Assembly (NCBI GenBank): GCA_002299885.1
Contig: DBOB01000016.1
Span: 47,797-111,796 of the forward strand
Direction of reading: 5' to 3'
Length of the DNA stretch: 64,000 nt
Source: Sediminibacterium sp. UBA657
GTDB taxonomy: Bacteria > Bacteroidota > Bacteroidia > Chitinophagales > Chitinophagaceae
The translations under genes were made by a program, and so were the position numbers. Under the pieces are notes generated by a model, which saw only the letters and a list, made by a program, of their open reading frames with translations, had not been told where the DNA came from and did not search any database. This document shows positions 53,401 to 61,083 of the stretch, piece after piece; the first letter of the stretch is position 1; every line of letters begins with the position of its first letter.

Positions 53401-53606
53401 ATAAGAAAAAAGCTTTTGAAAAGATTGCCATTGAGATGACAGAAGCAGACATTACCACCGTTCAGCAACAAATAAAAATGGTTTGGGATAAAATCCAACA
53501 AAAAGATTTTTATACCGGTTGCGGTAAGGAAGATTGTCATTGGTGCAATTTTGTAAAAAACAATGAACTAGCCGTCGCATTACATGCCCTAGAGGAGGAA
53601 ATTTAA
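50469..53606 (+). CDS. UvrD/Rep-type helicase fused to AddB-like PD-(D/E)XK Fe-S nuclease
   Basis: A 1045-residue DNA repair enzyme. The superfamily 1 helicase motifs are intact: GPGTGKT (residues 38-44), VDEFQDTSGTQ, VVGDDDQSIFRFQGA, TTHSSKGLEFTHVFLAG and RRLFYVAITRAKKHL. The C-terminal nuclease domain shows YLNCPLRFYY (about residue 790), ATTFGSAIHDALN and GAIDKIEF...VVIDYKTG (about residue 917, catalytic D...DYK). Four cysteines, one near residue 790 and three in CGKEDCHWC (about residues 1018-1026), form the Fe-S staple known from AddB. It likely resects double-strand breaks as a single chain. Confidence 0.93.
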   Translation: MISKAEQQLAFEKVYNKLNAAQKKAVDTIEGPVMVIAGPGTGKTQILGARIGKILLETDTAPENILCLTYTDAGAIAMRKRLMDFIGTAAYKVTISTFHAFCNDIIQDNLSLFEKPSLDPISELEKIALLKELIDQFDKTNPLKRFKGDVYYEMSNLSKLFSAMKKEGWDVAFLTEQIDQYIQDIPFREEFVYQRKYKQFEAGDLKQGLVDDAIEKMGKLKAAVAAFDEYQGLMKKHGRYDFDDMINWVIRAFKENKNLLAQYQERFLYILVDEFQDTSGTQNELVQLLTNYWEQPNLFVVGDDDQSIFRFQGANVENMLHFQTQYKDDIVNIVLEQNYRSTQPILDASTQVINQNQERLINKIGGLSKNLIASLPENQSIDIAPSILQYNDPQEEMMDITEKIAQLINTGTEPKEIAVLYKEHKYGTEIAHFLQQKNIPIYSRRTANLFDQILIQQILKILDYLACEWDQPNEGANLLFEILHFKWWGISPITIATLTVEANQLKFNHKENSFRKVLIDKTQEVQTDLFSTGGLEQVAKAVKVLEDLIGQIPNVTLVNLIEQILQKTGIIQAVLNSDDKAAELDMVTSFFDFIKEETHRKPSLDLKTLVDIFRLMKREDIRLPLPITLGSDAGVNLLTTHSSKGLEFTHVFLAGTNAAYWEKKRTTAAAGYKLPDTVLSTLERADDKEELRRLFYVAITRAKKHLTISYSKYKADGKELEPSQFLIELVQGNDGMILSQELDASVKMQYKLLRLETTLKPSIAQLEADFIQPKLDKFSMNVTALNNYLNCPLRFYYNSLIRVPSGKSEATTFGSAIHDALNKLFEKMQKAGNVFPDKQTLVEDFEFYMKRHREAFTQQEFKDRLDLGGTVLVNYYDFYVQQWNKIVATEYRITNIVVNDIPLKGAIDKIEFNGKDVVVIDYKTGNIDNAREQLKGPNEKNPNGGDYWRQAVFYKILLRHHPKNWQVTSAEFDFVEPNKKKAFEKIAIEMTEADITTVQQQIKMVWDKIQQKDFYTGCGKEDCHWCNFVKNNELAVALHALEEEI

Positions 53607-53607
53607 C

Positions 53608-53615
53608 TAAGTTTG
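53608..53615 (+). promoter_or_regulatory. Bacteroidota -7 element (TAAGTTTG), leaderless spacing
   Basis: Perfect TAnnTTTG, which overlaps the helicase stop region and ends 6 nt before the ATG at 53622. Confidence 0.55.
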
Positions 53616-53621
53616 CATACT

Positions 53622-55037
53622 ATGACTCGATTCAGATTGATTCCAGCTACATTAATCATTTGTTTGACTACTATGGCACTCATGCAAATAGGGGGCTGTG
53701 CTAATATTGTACCCCCTTCTGGAGGACCAAGAGATAGTATCCCACCTTATGCAGTATATGCCAAACCAAAAGACTCAAGCACAGGGATTGCACCCAAGGA
53801 AATTTTAATCAGCTTTAACGAATACATTACGACCAATGCATTGCAAGAACAATTGATTGTGTCTCCTAATATAAAGAACAATCCTTTGATAGATCAAAGG
53901 TTAAATATGGTGCGCATTCGCTTATCTGATAGTTTAAATGCAAACACCACCTATAGTTTTCAATTTGGAAATGCATTAAGGGATGTAAATGAAGGCAATA
54001 TTGCACGAAATTATACCTATGTATTTAGTACAGGAGATAAGATAGACACAGGCAAACTTTATGGCAAAGTTCAAATTGCAGAAAGCGGTTTAGTAGACAG
54101 TAGTTTAATTGCGGTCTTGCATCCTATTGAAAATGATTCTGCTATCTTTAAAGACAAGCCCAATTATTTTTCAAGGATCAATGGACAGGGTGTATTTGAA
54201 TTTAAATTTTTACCTGAGAGAAATTTTAATATCTACATTGTTCCAAATGATTATACCAAGCGATATGATGATTCAACGAAATTGTTTGCATTCCTAAATA
54301 GTACTGTACATCCTGCTAAAAACAAGGATAGCATTCAGTTATATGCATTTGAAGCTAGTCCAAAAAAAGAAAAAAAATTAGCCACTGCGATAGGTTCAAA
54401 AAATACTAAAAAACAATCTCCCCTTTTAAAATATAGTAGCAATTTAGAAGGTCAAGAAAAAGATTTTTTAAGCCCATTGACATTGAATTTCGAAACATTG
54501 ATTCACCTAAATGACAGCTTTAAAATTGGTATTACCGATACCAATTTAGTGCAACAAGAAGGTGTAAAGGTATTGGTCAATGCACAAAATAAACAACAAG
54601 TAACAATTGATTTTCCTTGGGAAGCTGGGACAGATTACAAGTTAGTCCTTCCACAAAAATCGATACAAGATAGCCTTTCTAATTTTTTAGTAAAAGCAGA
54701 TACCCTAAGATTTAAAACGAAACCTGAATCAAGTTATGGCACTGCAATTTTAAGGATCAATGGTTTCCAACAATTTGAGCAACCTGTTTTATTGTTGATA
54801 CAGGATCAGAAAGTCAAATTCAGCTACCCTATCACGCAGAACGTATTACGCATTCCTTTGTTACCACCTGGAGATTATCAGTTAAAATTATTGATGGACG
54901 CCAATCAAAATGGGCGCTGGGATACAGGTAAATTCATGGGTAAAAAACTGCAACCGGAACTAGTGCGCAACCTGAATTTAATTTTAAATATCAGGGCTAA
55001 TTGGGATAATGAAATGAACCTCATTTTAAAACCCTAA
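53622..55037 (+). CDS. Lipoprotein with Ig-like (Big_5/SbsA-type) N-terminal domain
   Basis: A 471-residue envelope protein. The lipoprotein signal ends MQIGGCANIVPPSGGPRDS. The N-terminal domain (about residues 35-135: IPPYAVYAKPKDSSTGIAPKEILISFNEYI...TTYSFQFGNALRDVNEGN) is a bacterial Ig-like fold of the SbsA_Ig type. Later parts include a carboxypeptidase-regulatory-like segment (about residues 140-230) and a beta-rich C-terminus ending GDYQLKLLMDANQNGRWDTG. This architecture is common in Bacteroidota and often lies next to recR-like housekeeping genes; no function is assigned. The ATG at 53622 follows its own promoter. Confidence 0.8.
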   Translation: MTRFRLIPATLIICLTTMALMQIGGCANIVPPSGGPRDSIPPYAVYAKPKDSSTGIAPKEILISFNEYITTNALQEQLIVSPNIKNNPLIDQRLNMVRIRLSDSLNANTTYSFQFGNALRDVNEGNIARNYTYVFSTGDKIDTGKLYGKVQIAESGLVDSSLIAVLHPIENDSAIFKDKPNYFSRINGQGVFEFKFLPERNFNIYIVPNDYTKRYDDSTKLFAFLNSTVHPAKNKDSIQLYAFEASPKKEKKLATAIGSKNTKKQSPLLKYSSNLEGQEKDFLSPLTLNFETLIHLNDSFKIGITDTNLVQQEGVKVLVNAQNKQQVTIDFPWEAGTDYKLVLPQKSIQDSLSNFLVKADTLRFKTKPESSYGTAILRINGFQQFEQPVLLLIQDQKVKFSYPITQNVLRIPLLPPGDYQLKLLMDANQNGRWDTGKFMGKKLQPELVRNLNLILNIRANWDNEMNLILKP

Positions 55038-55056
55038 TTTTATATTTTACAATTGT

Positions 55057-55671
55057 ATGCAACTACCCTCTTCCTTACTTGAAAACGCTGTAGCAGAATT
55101 TTCCAAACTTCCGGGAATTGGCAAAAAAACAGCATTGCGTTTGGTATTGCATTTATTGAAACAAGATGCATCTAGCACTACCCAATTTAGTGAGGCCTTA
55201 AATAGAATGCGCAAGGAAATTCAATTTTGTAAAACCTGCTTCAATATCAGTGATGGACCTACCTGCTCTATCTGTGCGAATACATCCAGGTCCAAAGAAA
55301 CCATTTGTGTAGTGGAAAATATTAGAGACGTGATTGCGATTGAAAATACAAGTCAGTACCATGGTACTTATCATGTATTAGGCGGTATCATATCTCCTTT
55401 GGACGGCATTGGCCCAGAACAATTAACTATTGAACCATTGATGGAACGCATCCGAAAAGATGCAGTGACAGAATTAATTTTTGCTTTAAATCCAACCATA
55501 CAAGGCGATACCACCATTTATTATATCCAAAAGAAAATGACTGGCAATGCATGCAAAGTCACCACCATTGCAAGAGGGATTGCTTTTGGGGGCGAATTAG
55601 AATATGCAGACGAAATGACCTTAGGAAAAAGTATCTCCAACCGTCAACCCATCCAACAATACATCAAGTAA
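55057..55671 (+). CDS. recR: Recombination protein RecR
   Basis: RecFOR-pathway mediator. The 204-residue protein has the N-terminal helix-hairpin-helix (LPGIGKKTALRLVLHLL, about residues 13-29), the zinc finger CKTCFNISDGPTCSIC (C4, about residues 53-68) and the Toprim domain with CVVENIRDVIAIE and GGIISPLDGIGPEQL. Everything is intact and full length. It lies 19 nt after the Ig-like lipoprotein gene and may share its transcript. Confidence 0.97.
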   Translation: MQLPSSLLENAVAEFSKLPGIGKKTALRLVLHLLKQDASSTTQFSEALNRMRKEIQFCKTCFNISDGPTCSICANTSRSKETICVVENIRDVIAIENTSQYHGTYHVLGGIISPLDGIGPEQLTIEPLMERIRKDAVTELIFALNPTIQGDTTIYYIQKKMTGNACKVTTIARGIAFGGELEYADEMTLGKSISNRQPIQQYIK

Positions 55672-55782
55672 ATTGTTATTTTAAGGAAACCCCTATTTTC
55701 AAATAGCCATTTAACACATATTGATAATACAATTTGGCAAAATAAAGGATAAATACTAATTTTAATGTTCAAACATTGATTT

Positions 55783-56316
55783 ATGAACCTAAGAATAATC
55801 ACCCTACTTATAGCAAGTCTTGCATTTGTACAAGTTCAAGCACAAAAAATTTATAGTACAAAAACTGCTAAAGTTAGATTCATCGCAGTAGATGATAAAG
55901 ACATTGACGCCACTAACACAAAAGCTGTGAGTCGCTTAGAAACCAATGGTAACTTAAGTTTTATCATGCTCATGAAAGATTTTAGTTTTGATATGGACCT
56001 AATGCAAAAGCATTTTAATGAGGAATATGTGGAGTCAGATAAATTTCCTCGTGGCATATTCAATGGTCAAATTACCAATATCAAATCTGTCAATTTCGCG
56101 AAGGACGGCAGCTACCCAATCATTGTAAATGGCAATATGCAAGTGCATGGCGTCAATAAAGCAATACAAACCAATGGGGTGATTGTCATATCTAAAGGCT
56201 TACCCAAAGCGAGCGCTAAATTTACAGTAAGCTTGAAGGATTTTGGTATCGGTGGAGTCTTAATTAAGATGGTTGCCGACAAAGTCGACGTGGAAGTGGT
56301 TGCGAATTATCAATAA
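55783..56316 (+). CDS. YceI family lipid-binding-like periplasmic protein
   Basis: A 177-residue exported protein (signal ending VQAQ). The lipocalin-like YceI pattern is visible: FSTKTAKVRFIA-type N-terminal strand, MKDFSFDMDLMQKHFNEEYVESDKFPRGIFNGQI, then VNGNMQVHGVNKAI and a C-terminal SAKFTVSLKDFGIG. YceI proteins bind isoprenoid-like ligands, such as polyisoprenoids in TT1927b. It is probably transcribed alone; the next feature is the metH promoter. Confidence 0.9.
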   Translation: MNLRIITLLIASLAFVQVQAQKIYSTKTAKVRFIAVDDKDIDATNTKAVSRLETNGNLSFIMLMKDFSFDMDLMQKHFNEEYVESDKFPRGIFNGQITNIKSVNFAKDGSYPIIVNGNMQVHGVNKAIQTNGVIVISKGLPKASAKFTVSLKDFGIGGVLIKMVADKVDVEVVANYQ

Positions 56317-56329
56317 CCATTGGTAATAT

Positions 56330-56360
56330 TTTGCCATCAGTTGATTCTGCCCTATCTTCG
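56330..56360 (+). promoter_or_regulatory. Promoter for metH
   Basis: TTTG at 56330-56333 and TATCTTCG at 56353-56360 (one mismatch to TAnnTTTG) are separated by exactly 19 nt, the standard Bacteroidota spacing. Transcription should start near 56365, leaving a leader of about 130 nt before the metH ATG. Confidence 0.65.
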
Positions 56361-56364
56361 CAGC

Positions 56365-56493
56365 GCAACAGCAGGAGGATTTGTTTATTGTTCACCCTGC
56401 CATCCGAAAGGAGAAAAGAACTAATAAACGATACCCTTATCGCCTCCCTACCTCTTTTCCTATTGGATGCTGCATAAAATTTAATGTAGTATT
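56365..56493 (+). ncRNA. Structured 5' leader of metH (riboswitch-like, class unknown)
   Basis: Two mutually exclusive folds can be drawn by hand. Fold A is a three-way junction: GGAGG (56374-56378) with CCTCC (56443-56447); GTTTATTGTTC (56383-56393) with GAAC-T-AATAAAC (56418-56429), capped by a TCC-GAAA-GGA hairpin; and GATA-CCCT-TATC (56430-56441). Fold B is a long helix pairing 56401-56419 (CATCC...AAAAGA) with 56453-56469 (TCTTTTCCT..GGATG). The two share bases, as in a switch. A B12 box or the SAM-I core is not seen. A 29-codon TTG-started ORF also fits (56388-56477). Confidence 0.45.
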
Positions 56494-57507
56494 ATGTCAA
56501 TTAAGGAAGCTTTACAAGAAAGAATTTTAGTGATTGATGGCGCCATGGGCACCATGGTTCAACGTCATAAATTAACGGAAGAAGATTTTCGTGGAACAAG
56601 ATTTGCCAATTGGCATACCGATGTAAAAGGCAATAACGACCTTTTATGTATTACACAACCAGCCATCATTACTGGTATTCATTTACAATACTTAGAAGCA
56701 GGCGCAGACATTATTGAAACCAATACTTTCAGTAGTACCTCTATCGCAATGGCGGATTATGACATGCAGGAACTGGCATATGAATTGAATGTGGCAGCGG
56801 CAAAATGTGTTCGTGATGCAATTGATCAATACAAAGCAAAACATCCTAATAGCACCGAAAAATATATTGCAGGCGCAATTGGACCTTTAAATAAAACATT
56901 AAGTCTTTCCCCCGACGTAAACAATCCAGGTTTCCGCGCAGTGACTTTTGACGAAGTCGTTGTGGCTTATACAGAACAGATTCGTGGTCTTGTAGATGGA
57001 GGTGTAGATGTTATTTTGGTTGAAACTATTTTTGATACGCTGAATGCTAAAGCAGCCATCTTTGCAATCAAAGAATACTTTAGAAAGATAGGAAAACCAG
57101 AATTGCCGATCATGATTAGCGGCACCATCACAGATGCATCTGGTAGAACTTTAAGCGGTCAAACTTTAGAAGCATTTTATACTTCTGTGGCACATGCTAA
57201 ACCATTGAGCGTTGGATTAAACTGTGCATTAGGTGCACAAGAAATGCGCGCACATATTGAGGAACTTTCTCAAATCGCAACTTGTTATACATCGGCCTAT
57301 CCGAATGCTGGCTTACCGAATGCGATGGGTGAATATGATGAAGCACCGCATCAAACAGCGCATTTTATTGAAGAATGGGCCAAAAATAAATTTGTAAATA
57401 TTGTAGGCGGATGTTGTGGCACCACCCCAGACCATATTAAACATATGGCAGATAATGTGCGCAACATGCAACCAAGAAATTTACCTATTGTAGACAAAAC
57501 TATTTAA
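56494..57507 (+). CDS. metH: Homocysteine S-methyltransferase module of split methionine synthase
   Basis: N-terminal part of cobalamin-dependent methionine synthase: the zinc-containing barrel that activates homocysteine. The 337-residue protein has VIDGAMGTMVQRHKL at the start, the first zinc Cys in NCALGAQEM (about residue 243) and the vicinal pair in GGCCGTTPDHI (about residues 306-307). It ends shortly after this domain, unlike the E. coli single chain of about 1227 residues. The second part starts 4 nt after its stop, so the two are surely co-translated. Expression is probably controlled through the structured leader upstream. Confidence 0.95.
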   Translation: MSIKEALQERILVIDGAMGTMVQRHKLTEEDFRGTRFANWHTDVKGNNDLLCITQPAIITGIHLQYLEAGADIIETNTFSSTSIAMADYDMQELAYELNVAAAKCVRDAIDQYKAKHPNSTEKYIAGAIGPLNKTLSLSPDVNNPGFRAVTFDEVVVAYTEQIRGLVDGGVDVILVETIFDTLNAKAAIFAIKEYFRKIGKPELPIMISGTITDASGRTLSGQTLEAFYTSVAHAKPLSVGLNCALGAQEMRAHIEELSQIATCYTSAYPNAGLPNAMGEYDEAPHQTAHFIEEWAKNKFVNIVGGCCGTTPDHIKHMADNVRNMQPRNLPIVDKTI

Positions 57508-57511
57508 GATT

Positions 57512-60244
57512 ATGAGCGAATTACCTATACATATCAAACCCTATTTAAGATTAGCTGGATTAGAACCTTTAGTGATTCGTCCTGAAACAAATTTTGTGAA
57601 TGTTGGTGAAAGAACCAATGTGACAGGCTCTAAAAAATTTGCTAGACTGATTAAGGAAAACAAATACGAAGAAGCTTTATCTGTTGCTCGTCAACAAGCA
57701 GAAAATGGTGCACAGATCATTGATATCAATATGGACGATGCCTTACTTGAAGGCGTGAAAGCCATGACCACTTATTTGAATTTATTGCAGAGCGAACCTG
57801 ATATTGCAAAAATCCCTATCATGATTGATAGCTCAAAATTTGAGATCATCGAAGCTGGATTAAAATGTGTACAAGGAAAATGTATTGTGAACTCTATTTC
57901 GATGAAAGAGGGGGAAGCAAAGTTCATAGAACAAGCGCATATCTGTAAAGCCTATGGTGCTGCAGTCATTGTAATGGCCTTTGATGAAGTTGGACAGGCA
58001 GATACTAAAGCAAGAAAAGTAGAGATTTGTACACGTGCTTATAAAATTTTAGTTGAACAAGTTGGATTCGACCCACAAGACATCATTTTTGATCCAAACA
58101 TTTTCGCAGTTGCAACAGGCATCGAAGAGCATAACAATTATGCTGTAGATTTTATAGAAGCAACAAGAGAGATAAAAGCCTTAATGCCTTTGGCAAAAGT
58201 AAGCGGTGGCGTGTCGAATGTATCTTTTTCATTTAGAGGTAACGATGCAGTAAGAGAAGCCATTCATGCGGTGTTTTTATACCATGCTGTAAATGCAGGA
58301 ATGGATATGGGTATTGTGAATGCAGGTCAATTAATTGTGTATGATGAGATTGAACCTGAATTAAAACAACTTTGTGAGGATGTAATTTTGAATCAAAACA
58401 ATGATGATAACCAAGCAACTGAAGCATTGATTCAATATGCAGATGCATTGAAAGCAAAAGGAGAAGACGCAGGACAAGTGGCAGAAGCCAATAGTAAAAA
58501 ATTAGCATGGAGATCGGGCACTGTTGAGGAAAGACTAGCACATTCATTGATCAATGGTATTACGGATTTCATTGAAGCAGATACAGAAGAAGCAAGACTA
58601 CAATATAGTGCACCATTGGAAGTGATTGAAGGACCTTTGATGGCGGGTATGAATCAAGTAGGTGATTTATTTGGCGCAGGTAAAATGTTTTTACCGCAGG
58701 TAGTGAAAAGTGCAAGGGTGATGAAAAAGAGTGTTGCCGTGTTGACACCATTTATCGAAGCAGAAAAAGAAAGAATAAAAAATGCCTCTACAAATCCAAA
58801 TGGTCAAACGAAAGGACCTGCTAAAATTTTACTAGCCACAGTAAAAGGCGATGTGCATGATATTGGTAAAAATATTGTGGGTGTGGTATTGGGCTGTAAT
58901 GGCTATGAAATAATTGATATTGGTGTAATGGTGCCTGCAGATAAAATTCTTGCAGAAGCAGAAAAGCATCAAGTAGATATCATCGGATTAAGTGGATTGA
59001 TCACGCCATCATTAGACGAGATGGTTTACATCGCAAAAGAAATGAAACGTCGTGGCATGACCATTCCATTGATGATTGGAGGCGCGACGACCTCTAGAAT
59101 GCATACTGCAGTTAAAATTGCACCAGAATACAATGATGGGGTAATACATGTATTGGATGCATCAAGAAGTGTGACTGTAGCTGGATCCTTGTTGAACAAA
59201 GAAACAAAAAAGCCATTCCTAGCAGAATTAGAACAAGCATATACCCAATTAAAGACAGACTTTGACAATAAAAAAACAGTCAAGCAAAGCATCCCCTATG
59301 CTACAGCATTAGAAAATAGAGTAGCGATTGATTGGAGTGAATTTAATGCAACTGCACCAAGTTTTACAGGAAACAAAGCCATTGAAATAACAGATCTTTC
59401 TGTACTAGTAGACTATATAGATTGGAAACCATTCTTTATTGCATGGGAATTACATGGAAATTACCCAGCCATTTTAACAGATGAAGTTGTTGGTGAAGTT
59501 GCAAGTAAATTATACCAAGACGCACAGGCTTTATTAAAAAAGATCATCGCAGAAAATTGGTTAACTGCAAAAGCAGCAATCGGTTTTTGGCCAGCAAAAT
59601 CAAATGGCGATGATGTGACTGTTACGGACGGTTCAACAATTATTGACTTGCATTTCCTAAGACAACAAGCAAAGAAAGCAGCAGGTCAACCAAATTTCTC
59701 TTTGGCTGATTTTATTTGTCCTGCATCAGAAAACAAAGCAGATTATATTGGTGCATTTGCGGTGACCATTCATGGTATCGAAAAACATATCAAAGCATTT
59801 GAGGAAAATTTAGACGACTACAATAAAATAATCTTACAAGCATTAGCAGATCGTTTTGCAGAAGCATTTGCAGAATATTTACATGCTAAAACAAGAAAAG
59901 AATTCTGGGGCTATGCAAAAGAGGAGCAATTAGACAACGAGGCATTGATTCAAGAAAATTATGTAGGTATTCGTCCTGCACCAGGCTATCCAGCTTGTCC
60001 AGACCATACAGAAAAATATACCTTATTTAATTTATTGAATGCAGAACAACATACTGGCATTAGTTTGACAGAAAGTTTAGCCATGTATCCAGCATCAAGT
60101 GTATGTGGATGGTATTTTGCACATCCTCAAAGTCAATATTTTGGATTAGGTAAAATTCAGCAAGACCAAGTCGTTGACTATGCGAAAAGAAAAAATCAAT
60201 CTTTAGAGTATATCACCAAATGGTTACAACCTGTAATTGATTAA
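57512..60244 (+). CDS. metH: Methionine synthase, folate/cobalamin/reactivation modules
   Basis: C-terminal part of methionine synthase (910 residues): methyl transfer from methyltetrahydrofolate via cobalamin. Order: the pterin-binding barrel (NVGERTNVTGSKKFARLI at the start), the helical cap (about residues 340-430), the B12 Rossmann domain with DVHDIGKN (about residues 446-453; His is the lower cobalt ligand), GLITPSLDEM and GGATTSRMHTAVKI, and the AdoMet reactivation domain with RPAPGYPACPDHTEK (about residues 821-835). All four modules of MetH are thus present across the two genes. The stop overlaps that of the convergent LOG-family gene by 4 nt. Confidence 0.95.
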   Translation: MSELPIHIKPYLRLAGLEPLVIRPETNFVNVGERTNVTGSKKFARLIKENKYEEALSVARQQAENGAQIIDINMDDALLEGVKAMTTYLNLLQSEPDIAKIPIMIDSSKFEIIEAGLKCVQGKCIVNSISMKEGEAKFIEQAHICKAYGAAVIVMAFDEVGQADTKARKVEICTRAYKILVEQVGFDPQDIIFDPNIFAVATGIEEHNNYAVDFIEATREIKALMPLAKVSGGVSNVSFSFRGNDAVREAIHAVFLYHAVNAGMDMGIVNAGQLIVYDEIEPELKQLCEDVILNQNNDDNQATEALIQYADALKAKGEDAGQVAEANSKKLAWRSGTVEERLAHSLINGITDFIEADTEEARLQYSAPLEVIEGPLMAGMNQVGDLFGAGKMFLPQVVKSARVMKKSVAVLTPFIEAEKERIKNASTNPNGQTKGPAKILLATVKGDVHDIGKNIVGVVLGCNGYEIIDIGVMVPADKILAEAEKHQVDIIGLSGLITPSLDEMVYIAKEMKRRGMTIPLMIGGATTSRMHTAVKIAPEYNDGVIHVLDASRSVTVAGSLLNKETKKPFLAELEQAYTQLKTDFDNKKTVKQSIPYATALENRVAIDWSEFNATAPSFTGNKAIEITDLSVLVDYIDWKPFFIAWELHGNYPAILTDEVVGEVASKLYQDAQALLKKIIAENWLTAKAAIGFWPAKSNGDDVTVTDGSTIIDLHFLRQQAKKAAGQPNFSLADFICPASENKADYIGAFAVTIHGIEKHIKAFEENLDDYNKIILQALADRFAEAFAEYLHAKTRKEFWGYAKEEQLDNEALIQENYVGIRPAPGYPACPDHTEKYTLFNLLNAEQHTGISLTESLAMYPASSVCGWYFAHPQSQYFGLGKIQQDQVVDYAKRKNQSLEYITKWLQPVID

Positions 60245-60987
60245 CCCTTTTCAAACAACCACCAGAATTTTTTTCTTGGTGTAACCACATAACTTGAAAC
60301 GTATTTACGAATATGTTCAATGGCTTCGTCACAGTCATCGGTCAATAAGATAAAGTCTTTGTCTTCTGGAGAAATAGTACCCGCTGCAATCATATGTTCC
60401 ATCCATTGCATGAAAGGTTCGTGGTAGTCTTTACCCATTACCACAATGGGAAAATTTTTGATGATTTTAGTTTGTACCAATGTAAGGGTCTCAAAAAATT
60501 CATCTTGTGTACCAAAGCCACCAGGCATAATCACAAAAGCATAGGAATACTTGACCAATAAAACTTTTCTGATAAAGAAGAAGCTAAAAGTGATAGACTT
60601 ATGTACATATGGATTAGGGGATTGTTCAAAAGGCAATTTAATATTACAACCAATAGACTGTCCGCCAATTTCATAAGCACCTCTATTGGCCGCTTCCATA
60701 ATGCCTGGACCACCACCAGTCATGGTAACAAAACCTAATTCAGCAATTTTTTGACCCATTTTTCTGGCTTGCTCATAATAAGGATGGCCTTCTTTAAATC
60801 GGGCAGATCCAAATACGGTGATGCATGGGCCCACAAAATTAAGCGTCCTAAACCCTTTTATAAATTCAAAGAATATTTGAATAGCAAATTTAAACTCCTT
60901 CAACCTTGGCCGAGGACCGTCTAATTCAACCAATTTTTGCGCGGGAATTATCTTTTTATCAGGTATGGACTGGTCATTTGTTTGCAT
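60241..60987 (-). CDS. LOG-family (TIGR00730) nucleotide 5'-monophosphate phosphoribohydrolase-like
   Basis: A 248-residue Rossmann-like protein. The LOG signatures are GGGPGIMEAANRGAYE (about residues 92-107) and the catalytic PGGFGTQDEFFE (about residues 153-164). It belongs to the larger-form bacterial group with an N-terminal extension (about 60 residues) ahead of ITVFGSARF. Relatives cleave AMP-type nucleotides or cytokinin ribotides to base plus ribose phosphate. It likely acts in nucleotide salvage or clean-up. It is monocistronic. Confidence 0.9.
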   Translation of the reverse strand: MQTNDQSIPDKKIIPAQKLVELDGPRPRLKEFKFAIQIFFEFIKGFRTLNFVGPCITVFGSARFKEGHPYYEQARKMGQKIAELGFVTMTGGGPGIMEAANRGAYEIGGQSIGCNIKLPFEQSPNPYVHKSITFSFFFIRKVLLVKYSYAFVIMPGGFGTQDEFFETLTLVQTKIIKNFPIVVMGKDYHEPFMQWMEHMIAAGTISPEDKDFILLTDDCDEAIEHIRKYVSSYVVTPRKKFWWLFEKG

Positions 60988-61052
60988 ATGCTTTGATCAC
61001 CATTAATGGCAATGAAGTTAGAATAAAATAAGTATTAAACGTCTAAATCAAC

Positions 61053-61060
61053 TAAATTTG
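61053..61060 (+). promoter_or_regulatory. Bacteroidota -7 element (TAAATTTG)
   Basis: Perfect TAnnTTTG, 23 nt before the ATG at 61084. Confidence 0.5.
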
Positions 61061-61083
61061 ACTACCCAATTTGAAACTTCCAA

